From the NCBI GenBank assembly GCA_004014935.1, contig CP025321.1, positions 558,001 to 622,000 on the forward strand: a stretch of 64,000 bases of DNA, written 5' to 3'. The translations under genes and the position numbers were made by a program. Shown here piece by piece: positions 41,852-53,605 of the stretch. Every line of letters starts with the position of its first letter. Position 1 is the first letter of the stretch. The DNA comes from Saccharomycopsis malanga (Eukaryota > Ascomycota > Saccharomycetes > Ascoideales > Saccharomycopsidaceae). The notes beneath the pieces were generated by a model, which saw nothing but the letters and a program-made list of their open reading frames with translations, ran no database searches and was not told the DNA's origin.

Positions 41852-43471
41852 ATGGTATTAGCGGATTTAGGACGGAGAATCAACAATGCGATTTCCGACA
41901 TTTCCAAGTCGGATGTTGTTGATGATGATGCGATTAATTTGATGTTGAAAGAGATTTGTAATGCGTTGTTAGAGTCTGATGTTAATTTCAAATTGGTAGC
42001 GAAGCTTAGAGAACGCATCAAAAGCCAAGTGAGTGGAAGTGAAACAGCAGGGAGTAACAAGAAGCGTCTCATTCAGAAGACTGTTTTTGATGAGTTGGTT
42101 GCTCTTGTTGATTGCGATGCGGAGCCATACAAGCCAAAGAAGAACCAACCAAATGTGATCATGTTTGTTGGTTTGCAGGGTGCTGGTAAGACGACAACAT
42201 GTACAAAGTTGGCCAGTTACTACCAAAGAAGGAACATGAAGGTAGGATTGGTTTGTGCGGATACTTTCCGTGCTGGTGCGTTTGACCAATTGAAGCAAAA
42301 TGCCACCAAGGCCAGAATCCCATTCTTTGGCTCGTACACCGAGACAGATCCTGTAAAGGTGGCCAAGTCTGGTGTAGACAAGTTCAAGAAGGAAAAGTTT
42401 GAGATTATAATAGTTGATACTTCTGGCCGTCATAGACAAGAACAGGACTTGTTTGATGAAATGGTACAGATTGGCGCTGCGGTGAATCCAAATCAAACCA
42501 TTATGGTTTTGGATGGTTCGATTGGTCAAGCTGCCGAAGCTCAAAGTAAAGCTTTCAAGGAGGCTGCGAACTTTGGTTCCATTATTTTGACAAAAATGGA
42601 TGGCCATGCTAAAGGTGGTGGTGCAATTTCTGCTGTTGCCGCTACCAAAACACCAATTTCGTTCATAGGTACTGGTGAACATATTGCTGATTTGGAAACC
42701 TTTTCTCCTAAATCGTTTATATCAAAACTTTTAGGTATTGGCGATATACAAGGCTTGATGGAACATGTCAAGTCATTAAACTTGGACCAGAAAGATACCA
42801 TCAAGAATTTCCAAGAAGGTAAATTCACATTGAGAGATTTCCAAACCCAGATGAATAACATGTTGAAAATGGGGCCTTTGTCCAAGATTGCTTCTATGAT
42901 TCCAGGAATGTCAAACATGATGAGTGGGGTCAGTGAAGACGAGGCTTCATTCAGACTAAAACGCATGGTTTTCATCATGGACTCTATGACTAAAAAAGAA
43001 TTAGACAGTGACGGCGAAATCTTTATTGATGAGCCTACCAGAATCGTACGTGTGGCTAGAGGTTCTGGAACAAGTGTTACTGATGTAGAGATGGTCTTGT
43101 TGCAACAGAAGACAATGGCCAGAATTGCCAAGAGCTCCAAGGGCATGATGGACATGCAGAAACAAGGAGGTGGCATGCCAGGCGCCGCCGGCCGTGGTGG
43201 CTTAGGTAATATGTTCAACCCAGCAAACATGAACAGAGCCATGCAACAAATGCAACAGAACCCAGGCATGATGCAGAATATGATGAATATGTTTGGTGGC
43301 GGTGGAGCTGGCGGAGGTATGCCAAATATGGGCGATATGATGAAGATGATGGGCGGTTCTGGCGGCGCTGGAGGCATGCCGGGTATGCCTAATCCGGCTG
43401 AAATACAAAAGATGATGAGACAGAATCCAAATATGATGCAAAACATGATGAAACAGTTTGGTATGGGCTAA
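41852..43471 (+). CDS. SRP54: Signal recognition particle 54-kDa subunit
   Basis: GTPase of the signal recognition particle that binds signal peptides and the SRP RNA and docks ribosomes at the ER (539 aa). The N domain is residues 1 to about 90. The G domain has GLQGAGKT (107-114), DTSGRHRQ (from 189) and [11 protein letters not shown] (from 247). The Met-rich M domain follows, with [16 protein letters not shown] and an extended C-terminal Gly/Met-rich tail ([20 protein letters not shown]). Length matches yeast Srp54. Start: ATG at 41852. I saw no CTG codon in the frame, consistent with strong codon bias. Confidence 0.97.
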   Translation: MVLADLGRRINNAISDISKSDVVDDDAINLMLKEICNALLESDVNFKLVAKLRERIKSQVSGSETAGSNKKRLIQKTVFDELVALVDCDAEPYKPKKNQPNVIMFVGLQGAGKTTTCTKLASYYQRRNMKVGLVCADTFRAGAFDQLKQNATKARIPFFGSYTETDPVKVAKSGVDKFKKEKFEIIIVDTSGRHRQEQDLFDEMVQIGAAVNPNQTIMVLDGSIGQAAEAQSKAFKEAANFGSIILTKMDGHAKGGGAISAVAATKTPISFIGTGEHIADLETFSPKSFISKLLGIGDIQGLMEHVKSLNLDQKDTIKNFQEGKFTLRDFQTQMNNMLKMGPLSKIASMIPGMSNMMSGVSEDEASFRLKRMVFIMDSMTKKELDSDGEIFIDEPTRIVRVARGSGTSVTDVEMVLLQQKTMARIAKSSKGMMDMQKQGGGMPGAAGRGGLGNMFNPANMNRAMQQMQQNPGMMQNMMNMFGGGGAGGGMPNMGDMMKMMGGSGGAGGMPGMPNPAEIQKMMRQNPNMMQNMMKQFGMG

Positions 43472-45107
43472 TCTTTGACGTGTTCCTGTCGATTTCCTCA
43501 CAATACATTCACGTTCACTTCTTATGGCCCTTGCGCTTCTCTTGTACTTTCTTCAATCTGTTTATCGATACTCTTTTGTTTCTTTAAAATTACGTTCGCA
43601 TTCCACTAGTTGTATTGTTAATTTCTCGTTTTTATTTTATCCTCAGTCAATGTTCATAATTGTTTTCACTTGCTCTAACACGCGTAACTCTTCACACATC
43701 ATACAAGTATCTAGAATGTTATGTAGTTTAATTTATCCAATTTTAACTGATAGTGCCTAAACTAATTCATCTACTTTTATAGATATCATTTATTATGGTT
43801 TACCTTTTTCACTCTTCATTTCTTTTTGGCCAGGCTACCACTTTCCATATTTGCTACATTGTCATCCTAACTTTACACACAGTCGCTTCCTACATATAGT
43901 TGAGCAATACATACAATATGCTACTTTCGAGGGACGTTTTACACGATTAGTTGAAAATTCCCTCATGATAATATTATTTACACCTACCAAATATATTCAT
44001 ACAATTTTATAGTTTGTTTACCACTTTTACACCAATAGACAACCATATCCAAAGAAGTACCACTGTTCGTCACAGTATCACCACTACGCTTTTTATATTA
44101 TACAAAATTGAACGGAAGACTCAAGGTACCCCAATGTGGTTCATTAAGCAGAAATTGGCTGTTTTTTGAAAATATAAAACCAAATGGTTTATTATAGTTG
44201 TGAGACAATTGGAAATGAACAAAGCACATTAAACCGGATTTTTTAGAGGATATTTGGTAGTTTGTTACAACCATTTTATCGTGGGGACAGTTGCAGAAGA
44301 TCAATTCAATTGTCAGCTTTATTGTCATTTTTCCAGTAGCCTTTTATGCAAAAGGACAAGCCGTATAATAGCGTACCCATAGATTTGCACCAGGATACTT
44401 GAAATCCATTGTGACATAGAACATGACATGTTCCATAATGAAATTTGATACGACAAGGTGAGTTCTTCACTCATGTACCTATGACAACTATTTTTTAACT
44501 GCCTCTGAGGTACAAGACTTGATTCTCATAAGCATTTGCCATCGCCATTCTACTCTTTTAACTACGTTTGGTAAATATTAAAGCACTCTGTTCTATAGTC
44601 TCGATCTAGGATATTCTAAAATGTTCAAGTTTTGGTAGTTTAGGCTATGTAAACACTTGATTTCCTAAAGCATCAGGATTCCAGGAAACAGGGGCCTCTA
44701 GTGTAAGTCTAGTCAAGAAAGCTCGTAACGCGTGTTGTTCAGTGTCTTGATACTGGCGGAAAGTACAGTGCTGTATGTTGGGATCGAGCAGTGAAACAGT
44801 GTGCGCGATCGCCAACATGCAATCGATGGTAACTAGAACGAATAAAGTGTGGATTTACAGGGTGCTTTCCACAAGAACAGAATGGATCCATACTTTGCTG
44901 TGGATGAACCAAGGAACCATGATGTTTAAAATACATAATGATATCTGCGGCTGTGGGTTCTTCCGTGGAGCAGGCCAGTAACAAAACCATGCTAGTTTCC
45001 GCATGGGTTGATGATTTTTTATATTTTCTTACATTTTGTAGACTATAGAGAAGTCAGAGACAAACTGATAGTGATAACTATTAACGTCTTTTTGCAAGTC
45101 AGCAAAC
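43472..45107. other. Long intergenic region downstream of SRP54
   Basis: About 1.6 kb with no convincing gene. Short frames near 44739-44990 are not protein-like to my eye. The sequence is AT-rich to about 44690, then more GC-balanced; the last part is the promoter side of the protease-like gene. I found no repeat copy or RNA gene. Confidence 0.4.
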
Positions 45108-47228
45108 ATGTCTTTTTTATTTGCCCATAACAAGAGGCTTTTGCTATATATATTGTTCAATTATTTTGGCTTTATTTTGGCTCTCAGTCTGGACATTCCA
45201 TACAATTTATACACTTCTTCTGGCTCAAGTCTCAAAGAATTGACCAACGAAATTCCAATCATAGTTACGAAATCTCAAGGAAAAAACACCGTGGATGATA
45301 GTGTCTATTATATGAGCAGATTTCAAGTAGGTTCTGATTATGTTCAGGCAAACATTGATTTCAATTCTCCCGATTCTTGGATCAATGCCACCGCTTCGGA
45401 TATCAATAAGCTGTCCTACAGCGAATCAGGAAAATTGACAGCTAAAAAGTTTAGCTATGAAGGTGTAAGTGGTGTATGGGGATCGGAAACAATACTGATT
45501 CTTTCACATACCATCGAAAAGGCGCCAGTAGGAGTGGTCAACAATTCAAAATTACTTCCTGGCTCCATTGGACTTGGTGGATATAGCAAATCAGCTATTC
45601 ATACAAACCTACGCAAGCTGCTTCAGAGAAAAAAGGCCATAAGTGCTTCGAGCTACTCCATAATTGTGCAAAAGGATGGAATTTCAGGAACAGTGAGCTT
45701 TCGCTCCCAAGCTGATTCAAGCAAATACATGGGCACCCTTTCTACCTTTACTATACCTACCACAGATAAAAAAGTCATGTTTCCTTTAAATGGAATATAC
45801 TTCAATTACCACAGCAACTCAAATGCCACCGTGATCAGCACTGCTCAATCTAATGTGATATTCGACCGTTCTCGTGAGCTCATATACTTGCCTGAAAATA
45901 TGGTGAAAGCTCTTATTTCCAAGTTGCATATCACTAGCTCTACTGTTTCTTTCGACCGCAATCTTGGGATTTATCTCATTAATAATTGCCCTTCATCTTC
46001 ATCGTTCAACGGCGAGTTTCTTACATTCAAGTTGCAAAATACTGACATTAATGTTCCTCTCCTGTCTCTTTTTGCTGAGGTGAAGTATGAAAACGGCGAG
46101 CCTTATAGTTCTGAGAAGAAGTGTGGATTCAAAGTGGCTGTTGAGAAATCAGCCATCAATAAAAACCACATTACTCTAGGCAATGCCTTCTTGAGATATG
46201 TATATCAATTCAATGATTATGATCTGGGAAAAATTTCTATCGCTCAAGCTAATGTCGACAAAACGAATTATGATTTTATTTCAAATAGCATGAACTCCCA
46301 ATACTTGATGCATGCTCAACATTCTGGCTCGTCAATAGTCTCCCACTCATCGTCTACAGGTTTGAACAAATCTCATACTACTTCTCATCATCCCCATAGC
46401 TCTCCCCATTCAATAATAACGTCTACCCATCAAATCCAGCCCACAGGTTATCTCAATGCCTCTTCTTTAGTTGCCACAAGAAAACACAAGTCAACTACAG
46501 TCCCACGTCTCAAAACCCAGTCTAATGCCACTATTGACCATGTAACAACCTACGGTGCTTATGGTGTTTCTGGAACAAATTCTCCAACATTCACGTCCCA
46601 TCCTCATTCTAAAACACTTAATAAAACATCATCAGGCTTAAGATCTCATGGTGCAGCAGCAACTAATGCCTCAGCCACTGTTAGACATATTTCCACCTCT
46701 AAGACTCACTCACCTACCACCTTGGGTGCTTATGGCGTTACATCTAGTAGTACTTCCTTAGGAGCTTACGGGGTTCCATCCAGTACTATATCATCAGGGT
46801 CTAAACCCTCAACCTCAAAAGCAGCCTTTTCTGCACATGCGAATATGACGTCTAACAGTGTAGCCACTAGTTCATCTAATAGCATGACTCTGGGCATTTC
46901 AAAGTTAAGCAGTACAAGTCAAACACAAGGTGGCACATCAAATGTTTTGTTGACAGACAGTTTGGCAACAAAGCATTCGTCCACCTTGGCAGGTGTTGCA
47001 TCAACTTCTACACCAGCAACATTCAGCTCTAGTTTTTCCAGCGGACTATCTTCGTTGACTAGTAGTGTAGTTAACAGTAGTTCCACTGCTCCAGTCCAAA
47101 CGTATACTTTTGCCAACTCTGAGTATTCTTCTATAATGAGTGTTATCAGTGGAAATGCTGGACAGAAGATTATTCACCAAAGTGTGCTTTCAATAATTTT
47201 TTACTTGTTCCTCAACTGTATAATATAA
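45108..47228 (+). CDS. GPI-type aspartyl-protease-like surface protein with degenerate catalytic motifs
   Basis: Secreted, probably GPI-anchored protein of 706 aa with the pepsin-like fold of yapsins and Sap proteases. It has a signal peptide (about 1-27) and the N-lobe region around IDFNSPDSWIN, where the family has DTGSSDLWV (Asp-84 kept, Thr-Gly lost). IDRS-like IFDRSRELIYLP replaces the second DTG/DSG (Asp-253 kept). The C-lobe end is around ITLGNAFLRYVYQFND. A Ser/Thr-rich stalk follows, holding GAYGV repeats (about residues 480-570), then a hydrophobic C-terminus after SGNAGQK, fitting a GPI signal. Both Asp remain but the flexible DTG turns are altered, so it may be a poor enzyme or a pseudoprotease. 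This is a host gene with an intact frame. Start: ATG at 45108. Confidence 0.75.
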   Translation: MSFLFAHNKRLLLYILFNYFGFILALSLDIPYNLYTSSGSSLKELTNEIPIIVTKSQGKNTVDDSVYYMSRFQVGSDYVQANIDFNSPDSWINATASDINKLSYSESGKLTAKKFSYEGVSGVWGSETILILSHTIEKAPVGVVNNSKLLPGSIGLGGYSKSAIHTNLRKLLQRKKAISASSYSIIVQKDGISGTVSFRSQADSSKYMGTLSTFTIPTTDKKVMFPLNGIYFNYHSNSNATVISTAQSNVIFDRSRELIYLPENMVKALISKLHITSSTVSFDRNLGIYLINNCPSSSSFNGEFLTFKLQNTDINVPLLSLFAEVKYENGEPYSSEKKCGFKVAVEKSAINKNHITLGNAFLRYVYQFNDYDLGKISIAQANVDKTNYDFISNSMNSQYLMHAQHSGSSIVSHSSSTGLNKSHTTSHHPHSSPHSIITSTHQIQPTGYLNASSLVATRKHKSTTVPRLKTQSNATIDHVTTYGAYGVSGTNSPTFTSHPHSKTLNKTSSGLRSHGAAATNASATVRHISTSKTHSPTTLGAYGVTSSSTSLGAYGVPSSTISSGSKPSTSKAAFSAHANMTSNSVATSSSNSMTLGISKLSSTSQTQGGTSNVLLTDSLATKHSSTLAGVASTSTPATFSSSFSSGLSSLTSSVVNSSSTAPVQTYTFANSEYSSIMSVISGNAGQKIIHQSVLSIIFYLFLNCII

Positions 47229-47577
47229 TTTGTATAATTTTGTTTATTTGCTATAGAAATAATAAATAAAGACAATTAGAATAAAGAACATGGTAGAGTT
47301 TTATGATGCTGTTTTATCATCAGAAAATACCTATTTTTCAACCACACTTCATCTAATACAAATTTAAATATTGCAAACTAGACCATAACACTTGGACAGC
47401 AATAAATTATAAAAACATGGCATAGTATTTAACATAAAAGCAAAGAAATGAAATGGAGAACTAGTAACAAAAATGTGAATAAAGAACTTTGTCTTTGTAA
47501 AGGTCAGTTGTACAAATCTATAGAACTATTTATTTTTGGCCAACCGCTTTTATGATGGCGACATGGATAACTCCGTA
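47229..47577. other. Intergenic region between convergent genes
   Basis: About 350 bp between the protease-like gene and PHO85, AT-rich; nothing recognised. Confidence 0.5.
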
Positions 47578-48561
47578 TCATACAATTTGGTGAATATTAC
47601 GTCTAGAACTGTCATTGTACTGGTTTGGGTACTGCATGTTAGCACCACCTGGGTTTCCGATTTGTGGGCCCAATGAGCAGGTGTATTCACTGAACCAAGG
47701 GCTTTGCAAAGCATTTCGGGCGGTTATTCTACTCTCAGGTCTCATTTGCAACAACTGGGTCAAAAGCTTCAATCCCACAGGGTCTACTTGAGGGACAATG
47801 TTGCCCAAATCTTGTGGGACGTACAAGTCAAAGTTGTGTCTGTAATTAGGCAACTGAGACACTCCAGGCCAGGTTCTTTCGGTAGGGGTGCCCATGATTT
47901 TGAAAATGGTGACCAATTGATCATCATTGGAGGAGCCTGGGAATAAAGGACGACCGGTAAACATTTCAGCCATAATGCAACCAGCAGACCAGATATCAAT
48001 TGAAGTGTTGTAGTTTCTTGAACCCATAAGCACATCTGGGGCTCTGTACCATAAGGTGACAACCTCGTTGGAAAAGGTGTTGACAGGGATTCCAAAAGCC
48101 CGGGCAAGACCAAAGTCTCCGAGCTTGAGCTCTCCCTTGGTATTAATCAAAAGATTTTGCGGCTTCAAGTCTCTATGAAGAACGCTGTTGTCGTGGCAAA
48201 ACATAATGCCTCTGAGTAACTGGAACATGTAGCTTTTCACTATTTTAGGGTCCAAAGCGCCACGGTTTCCATAAGTGTCCATGTAGTTTTTCAAATCCTT
48301 ATCCATAAACTCAAACACCAATGTAAGCTTGTTTTCCGTATGGATCACATCATACAAAGTAACAATATTCTCATGCTTCAACTCTTTCATCAAGGAGATC
48401 TCTCTAATAGCAGTTGATGGGGTTCCCTCTTCGGAATCCAAATTAATCTCCTTTAAGGCCACGAGGGTTCCCGTGTACCCATTTCTTCCCTTGTAAACAG
48501 TAGCATATGTACCTTCTCCAAGCTTTTCAAGCTGCTGGAAATGTGACGATTGTCCAACCAT
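47578..48561 (-). CDS. PHO85: Cyclin-dependent kinase Pho85
   Basis: Serine/threonine kinase (327 aa) that pairs with several cyclins to control phosphate response, glycogen and cell cycle. It shows the Gly-rich [11 protein letters not shown], the cyclin-binding PSTAIRE helix ([15 protein letters not shown]), catalytic [17 protein letters not shown] and the activation segment [20 protein letters not shown], which has Ser rather than Thr before NEVV, as in Pho85. The C-terminus is short and Asn/Gln-rich. The S. cerevisiae gene has an intron near its start; none is needed here because the frame gives a complete N-terminus from the ATG at 48561. Divergent to TRM44. Confidence 0.95.
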   Translation of the reverse strand: MVGQSSHFQQLEKLGEGTYATVYKGRNGYTGTLVALKEINLDSEEGTPSTAIREISLMKELKHENIVTLYDVIHTENKLTLVFEFMDKDLKNYMDTYGNRGALDPKIVKSYMFQLLRGIMFCHDNSVLHRDLKPQNLLINTKGELKLGDFGLARAFGIPVNTFSNEVVTLWYRAPDVLMGSRNYNTSIDIWSAGCIMAEMFTGRPLFPGSSNDDQLVTIFKIMGTPTERTWPGVSQLPNYRHNFDLYVPQDLGNIVPQVDPVGLKLLTQLLQMRPESRITARNALQSPWFSEYTCSLGPQIGNPGGANMQYPNQYNDSSRRNIHQIV

Positions 48562-49062
48562 GTTGATATCTATCTTCTATGTTTTACAATAAACTTGGTT
48601 CTTGATACTCCCAATCCAATATGACTCAGCTATAAGCGGGTTAACAGCAATAAATAGCACACACGATACGAAAAGTTGAAAGATTCAACACCTGGCAAAA
48701 TAAAGGATAAAACCTGCTGTCCAAACAAATATGATTTCCAATCACTTGTAAAAAAAAAAAAAATACGCTATCTACTAATTACTACTGCTCTTCTGTTGTT
48801 TTCGCTTTTCCCTGTCTTGTCTTGTCCTTTCTTTCCCTTACAAATTACCAGACCCAAGGTTGTTTGGGATGCAAGAGAGGCATGATAGATGCATGCATAC
48901 GCGTCATGCAAGCACATGCATGCTTGTTATTCACATTGGAGATGGATGCATCATCCCATGTATCATAACCATAATAATTTTTACTAATATTTTTCACTAT
49001 GGCGGTGATATAGATGATTGATTGATAAATATGGCATTAGACTGGTATAGACGATTAAAAAT
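48562..49062. other. Divergent promoter of PHO85 and TRM44
   Basis: About 500 bp with a poly-A run (48752-48763), a TGACTCA (48622-48628, Gcn4-like but unproven) and ATGCATGC-type repeats near 48890-48930. No gene recognised. Confidence 0.45.
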
Positions 49063-50991
49063 ATGAGAAAAAAAAGTAGCAAGAATAGAGGAAATGTGGC
49101 GCTTGGGCTTATAAATAAAGAATCGCCATTAGGTGCTGGGTGGCTTGAAATATTTAGTGCGGAGGTGGATTTTGAATCGAGCCATTTCGAGAAAGCATTG
49201 TACAATTTGATCCTTCAGCCTGAGATCAACTCTACTGTACTCTTGAGGGCTGATATTATGAAAAACACAAGATATTTGTACAGTAGCGGTAAGCCAGAAG
49301 TGTTTGAGGATGTTGAGGTCAATCAAGATGGCGATTTCCGTTTGAATTTGAGATTGGAAAAGGTTCTTAAAGAAGTGGATCAAAAGGGAGAAAAAGAAAA
49401 GAATGAAGCCGAAAGTAGAGAGGAGACGATATTAGAAAGAGATTTAAGTGATTTGGAGGTTAGAGAAATTCCTGTAGAGTTGAAATTCAAGCCCAAGAGA
49501 CAGATTGTCCGAAGATTAATTCCAAGAAACCCGTTCAAGGATTACATTATCAACCAAACATGTTTGCTCCTAAAACTCGATGAAAGCAGCTCAGAAGCCA
49601 CTGCGGGCACAGATCAACAGCCGCTGAATGCCCAAGAAAGCTTGCTTGTAGTTTATGTACCGCATATAAAGTCTAGTGAAGAATGCCCATACTATCTTCC
49701 CCCTGTTTATGCTGTTGGTATATATTATGACAAATCAGCCAAAAAACTATCGTTAAACTATCTTCCGTTTCAATACACCAACCCTCAGGTTATAGAGGAT
49801 TTTCAGAAGCTAGATTCCAACGACCGGACGATAAGAATAGCGTATAGACTACTACAAACAGCCATGAAACACAGCAAGGGTGTGATGAATGGTTACGAGA
49901 AAAGGGTACAGCATGATTTGCTTGTCCCAAAAGTGCTATTTCAGAACCGTTACATTGCTTTGAAGAAAAAGTACTCACAATATCTTATCGATAATTGGCA
50001 GGAAAACACTGATCCTAAAAAGCATGTTTTTGAGGACATTGCAATAGCCGCGTTTCTCGTAGAGCTATGGAGCAAAATATATGCTGGAAAAAATCGCGAT
50101 GAGTTCCAATTCGCAGATTTAGGCTGTGGTAATGGCATTTTGGTGTATATTTTGATACAGGAAGGGTATCGAGGAATCGGAGTAGATGCCCGAAGTAGAA
50201 AGTCTTGGAAAATATATCCGCAGAATGTTACTGACAATCTCAAAGAACAAGTTATCATCCCAGGGATTTTGTTGAGGCCTCATCCTTCCATAAAATCTCT
50301 TGCTCCTCAAGTAACAGATAATGGCAGGATCTTCCAGATACCATTGCAGAACTCAACCTTCAAAACCAACATGCATGGACTTCACAACCACCGCAATATA
50401 GATAAACAGCGGAAACTTAATAATGGAAACAGCAGTGATATTGTTGGGAATGGTGTTGCAGAAAACCCCTTGCCTGATCCTGTAGTGCAAGACAATGTTC
50501 CTGTTTTTGCATACTATAACTCTGCAACATTGTTGAACTCTAGTTATGTGAATACAGCTGAGTTTCCACCAAATACTTTTATCATAGGCAACCATTCTGA
50601 CGAATTGACGCTATGGATCCCACTCTTTGGTTACGATTTTATGGTGATTCCTTGCTGTTCTCATGCTTTATCTGGAAAACGAGCCAGATATCTCCCAAAA
50701 CGCCAGCCAGGTAAAGATGCTCCGGTATCAACATCGTCATATTCGGGACTTGTACAGCATGCCGAGGAACTAGCCAACAAATTTGGATGGAAAACAGAAA
50801 AAGAGATGCTCAGAATTCCATCTACTCGTAATTGTGCCCTTGTTGGGTATCAGAGATACACCCCTGAAGAAGTCAAGTCGGCAGGATTGAATCTTATGAA
50901 TATTTATGAGATTGTAACTGCAGACGGTGGTGCAGAGGGTTGGGTAGAAAATGCCATGAGTTTGATGAAAGAGCCACCAAGAACTCATTAA
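49063..50991 (+). CDS. TRM44: tRNA(Ser) 2'-O-methyltransferase Trm44
   Basis: S-adenosylmethionine-dependent enzyme that makes 2'-O-methyluridine at position 44 of serine tRNAs (642 aa). The N-terminal part carries SPLGAGWLEIFSAEVDFESS; the central domain has KRQIVRRLIPRNPFKDYIIN. The methyltransferase core has the nucleotide-binding FADLGCGNGILVYILIQEGY and GIGVDARSRKSW, followed by an Asn-rich insert and IIGNHSDELTLWIPLF with PCCSHALSGKRARY. Length fits the family. Start: ATG at 49063, the first in frame. Confidence 0.93.
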   Translation: MRKKSSKNRGNVALGLINKESPLGAGWLEIFSAEVDFESSHFEKALYNLILQPEINSTVLLRADIMKNTRYLYSSGKPEVFEDVEVNQDGDFRLNLRLEKVLKEVDQKGEKEKNEAESREETILERDLSDLEVREIPVELKFKPKRQIVRRLIPRNPFKDYIINQTCLLLKLDESSSEATAGTDQQPLNAQESLLVVYVPHIKSSEECPYYLPPVYAVGIYYDKSAKKLSLNYLPFQYTNPQVIEDFQKLDSNDRTIRIAYRLLQTAMKHSKGVMNGYEKRVQHDLLVPKVLFQNRYIALKKKYSQYLIDNWQENTDPKKHVFEDIAIAAFLVELWSKIYAGKNRDEFQFADLGCGNGILVYILIQEGYRGIGVDARSRKSWKIYPQNVTDNLKEQVIIPGILLRPHPSIKSLAPQVTDNGRIFQIPLQNSTFKTNMHGLHNHRNIDKQRKLNNGNSSDIVGNGVAENPLPDPVVQDNVPVFAYYNSATLLNSSYVNTAEFPPNTFIIGNHSDELTLWIPLFGYDFMVIPCCSHALSGKRARYLPKRQPGKDAPVSTSSYSGLVQHAEELANKFGWKTEKEMLRIPSTRNCALVGYQRYTPEEVKSAGLNLMNIYEIVTADGGAEGWVENAMSLMKEPPRTH

Positions 50992-51144
50992 GTGACTTGT
51001 TTCCAACATACTTCTTGTGACATATTGTATTTTATTTTTCGGGGTCTTATGGATCGCATTAGATGTAATTTAATTTCATATATTAATATTCAACTGTTTT
51101 TGAAAAAAGTGTCTTATTTATTTTTGTAGCATGTATTTAATCAA
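50992..51144. other. Short gap before SINE-like copy S5
   Basis: AT-rich TRM44 3' flank. The last nine bases (TTTAATCAA, 51136-51144) form the left target-site duplication of S5. Confidence 0.4.
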
Positions 51145-51461
51145 GGCCTTTGAACCGTATGGCTCAGTGGTTCAAGAAGAGAAAAAAAAACTAAGAGACA
51201 CATGAGTTTGATTTCCAACACGAACTCTTTTACACGCTGCTTTTTACGATGTTGAGCAGGATTTCGCAGGCAAGTGCAACTGTCTGAAACAAGACCTAAA
51301 CCAAAGCCCAGTGCTTGCTTACCAACCAATTGCGTAAGAATATTATACTTTACAGGACCTGATTGGGGTTTCCCCGCTGGGATTTAGCAAGTCCCCTTAC
51401 ATGGCGAGTATATACGGAACTGAGGTGTACTAGGCTCAAAATATAAGATTAAGAAAGATGT
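51145..51461 (+). mobile_element. SINE-like copy S5, longest copy with head, body and 3' module
   Basis: Plus-strand copy of about 317 bp containing every part. The tRNA-like head has an A box (TGGCTCAGTGG, 51160-51170) and a B-box-like GAGTTTGATTTCC (51204-51216). The body has GGCAAGTGCAACTGTCTGAAA. The 3' module has AGTCCCCTTACATGGCGAG, TATATACGGAAC and GGCTCAAAATATAAG, ending near ATTA. A 9-bp direct repeat TTTAATCAA flanks it (51136-51144, 51462-51470). It shows the order of parts that the truncated copies share. Confidence 0.85.
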
Positions 51462-51470
51462 TTTAATCAA

Positions 51471-52016
51471 CAATCAATTAGGCATGCTAATTTATAGATA
51501 TTATGCATGGCAGTGTAATTATTCTTACTGCTGAATTCAGCTAATAATTAGTTAATACAAAATATAAGGTGGTTTTTAACCAACTGTCATTTGAAATAAT
51601 TAGAGTATTCAATACAAATGTTCTATTTGCTACTTTACTTCTTATTGAAAAACTATTCAATTTTTTGCAAGTTTCTCTTTATCTCCTTTTATCAATTAAT
51701 ATTGACACTTTATATTCTACACCAATGACAAACTTAATGTTCAATAGTGAATAACAACATTTTAACCTGTTGATATAATCACTTTCTGCAGTAATATGCA
51801 CTAATCTGCATGCTGTGCATGCGGCATAAAAGTGAAGTAAGCGAAGGTGTCTCGGAGGGCTGAAAAAAAAATGGTAAAATATTATTGCGAGAAAAGCTGA
51901 AAAAAGAAAAAAAAAGAAAAATGCTGACGGTTTAGGGATGTAGATTATAAATACTGTTTTTACTCAGTAATTAGTAGATTAATTCGAAATTGTAACAACA
52001 TTCGTAATATTCATCA
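51471..52016. other. Promoter region of RNR2
   Basis: About 550 bp with no gene. It includes AT-rich DNA, poly-A-rich sequence near 51905-51925 and a TATAAATA-like element near 51946-51954, some 65 bp before the RNR2 ATG. Confidence 0.45.
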
Positions 52017-53180
52017 ATGACAGATAAAAGCAACAGTGCAGATCAAGAAACATATATAAGCGTCAAAATGCAGCAAGCCCATTTTGATGAAGATGTTGCA
52101 ATCCATGGTGATGCTCATCACCGGTTTCTTAATACTTTCAAGCTTCACCGTCGCAAGTTGAAGGATGCAGAGGCCGAGGAGCCACTTCTTAAGGAGAATA
52201 CCAAGCGATTTGTGCTTTTTCCTATCAAGTACCATGAGATTTGGCAGATGTATAAAAAGGCAGAGGCATCTTTCTGGACTGCCGAAGAGATTGATTTAGG
52301 AAAAGATATATATGATTGGAATTACAAGCTTAACGATGGTGAGCGGTATTTCATATCCAGAGTTTTAGCGTTTTTTGCTGCCAGTGACGGCATTGTCAAT
52401 GAAAATCTAGTGCAAAACTTTTCTACAGAGGTGCAAGTGAGCGAGGCAAAATGCTTCTATGGATTTCAAATAATGATGGAAAACATACATTCCGAGACCT
52501 ATTCCTTACTTATAGATACTTATATCAAAGATCAGAAAGAGGCAGAATTCTTGTTCAATGCCATCGAAACTATACCGAGCATCAAAGAGAAAGCTGACTG
52601 GGCTTTACGTTGGATCAACGACGACAACGCTTTGTTTGCAGAACGTCTTGTTGCCTTTGCTGCCGTAGAAGGAATATTTTTCTCAGGATCGTTTGCTTCA
52701 ATCTTTTGGTTGAAAAAAAGAGGTCTCATGCCAGGTTTGACGTTTTCTAACGAGTTGATTAGCAGGGACGAAGGCTTGCATACTGATTTTGCGTGTCTAT
52801 TGTACTCTCATTTGCAAAACAAATTGGATAAAAAGATTGTTGAAAAAATCATCACCGAAGCTGTTGCTATAGAAAAGAAATATTTCGATGACGCTCTTTC
52901 TGTATCCTTGTTAGGAATGAATGCCACTTTAATGAACCAATATGTGGAGTTTGTTGCCGACCGGTTGTTAGTATCCTTAGGTAACAATAAAGTATATAAC
53001 GTGAACAATCCTTTTGATTTCATGGAAAACATCTCCTTGGCAGGAAAGACGAATTTTTTCGAGAAAAGAGTTTCAGACTATCAAAAGGTTAAGGTGATGG
53101 AAATGACTTCCAAGAATAGTACTAGGTCATTGCAGAATAGCGATGAAGAGCCTTCTTTAGAGTTTGATGAGGAGTTTTAG
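52017..53180 (+). CDS. RNR2: Ribonucleotide reductase small (R2) subunit
   Basis: Di-iron tyrosyl-radical subunit of class I ribonucleotide reductase (387 aa). The iron ligands are in place: Asp-124 (AASDG), Glu-155 and His-158 (MENIHSETY), Glu-218 (AVEGIFF), Glu-252 and His-255 (RDEGLHTDF); the radical Tyr-162 is in SETYS. The C-terminus ends in LEFDEEF, the tail that docks on the large subunit. Presence of all ligands makes it the active RNR2 type, not the Rnr4 helper, which lacks several. Start: ATG at 52017. I saw no CTG codon in the frame. Confidence 0.97.
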   Translation: MTDKSNSADQETYISVKMQQAHFDEDVAIHGDAHHRFLNTFKLHRRKLKDAEAEEPLLKENTKRFVLFPIKYHEIWQMYKKAEASFWTAEEIDLGKDIYDWNYKLNDGERYFISRVLAFFAASDGIVNENLVQNFSTEVQVSEAKCFYGFQIMMENIHSETYSLLIDTYIKDQKEAEFLFNAIETIPSIKEKADWALRWINDDNALFAERLVAFAAVEGIFFSGSFASIFWLKKRGLMPGLTFSNELISRDEGLHTDFACLLYSHLQNKLDKKIVEKIITEAVAIEKKYFDDALSVSLLGMNATLMNQYVEFVADRLLVSLGNNKVYNVNNPFDFMENISLAGKTNFFEKRVSDYQKVKVMEMTSKNSTRSLQNSDEEPSLEFDEEF

Positions 53181-53605
53181 TTGCTTGTTGCTTTGTTTGT
53201 TTGTTTCCTATGAATTTGTCTCATCCTTTTGTATATCAATGACGGATCAGTTATTATTCGTCCGCATGTATGCTTGTAGCTAGTCTGCCGTCATCTTTTG
53301 TCTTGGATACCCCATTTTGCATGATAGCTCCCAACTGTGCATTCTTTTTTTTGCACACCTGTATTTATATAAGTCTGTTTCGATTCTTGCTGTTTATCAG
53401 ATGCTTTTGAGAAACAAAAATTCTGTACATATATACTTTTGATGATCGCTTCACAATAATACCTATGGATTCGTTATTATACCTTTAGCTTGTAGATTGT
53501 GTTAGAGTTTCAAGCCAGGGTATTCAAAACTACAGTATAATGTCAAATGGGTTATTTTGGTTCCATTAGATGCTTATTTTACCCCAGATATTGTCAACAT
53601 CGCCG
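53181..53605. other. RNR2 3' flank
   Basis: About 420 bp, no gene seen. The sequence then passes into SINE-like copy S9. Confidence 0.4.

Noticed and set aside
42541-43446. Minus-strand open frame of 301 codons opposite SRP54
   Set aside because: The antisense of a Gly/Met-rich coding tail gives a long frame of Ile/Pro/Met-rich sequence; it is a composition artefact.
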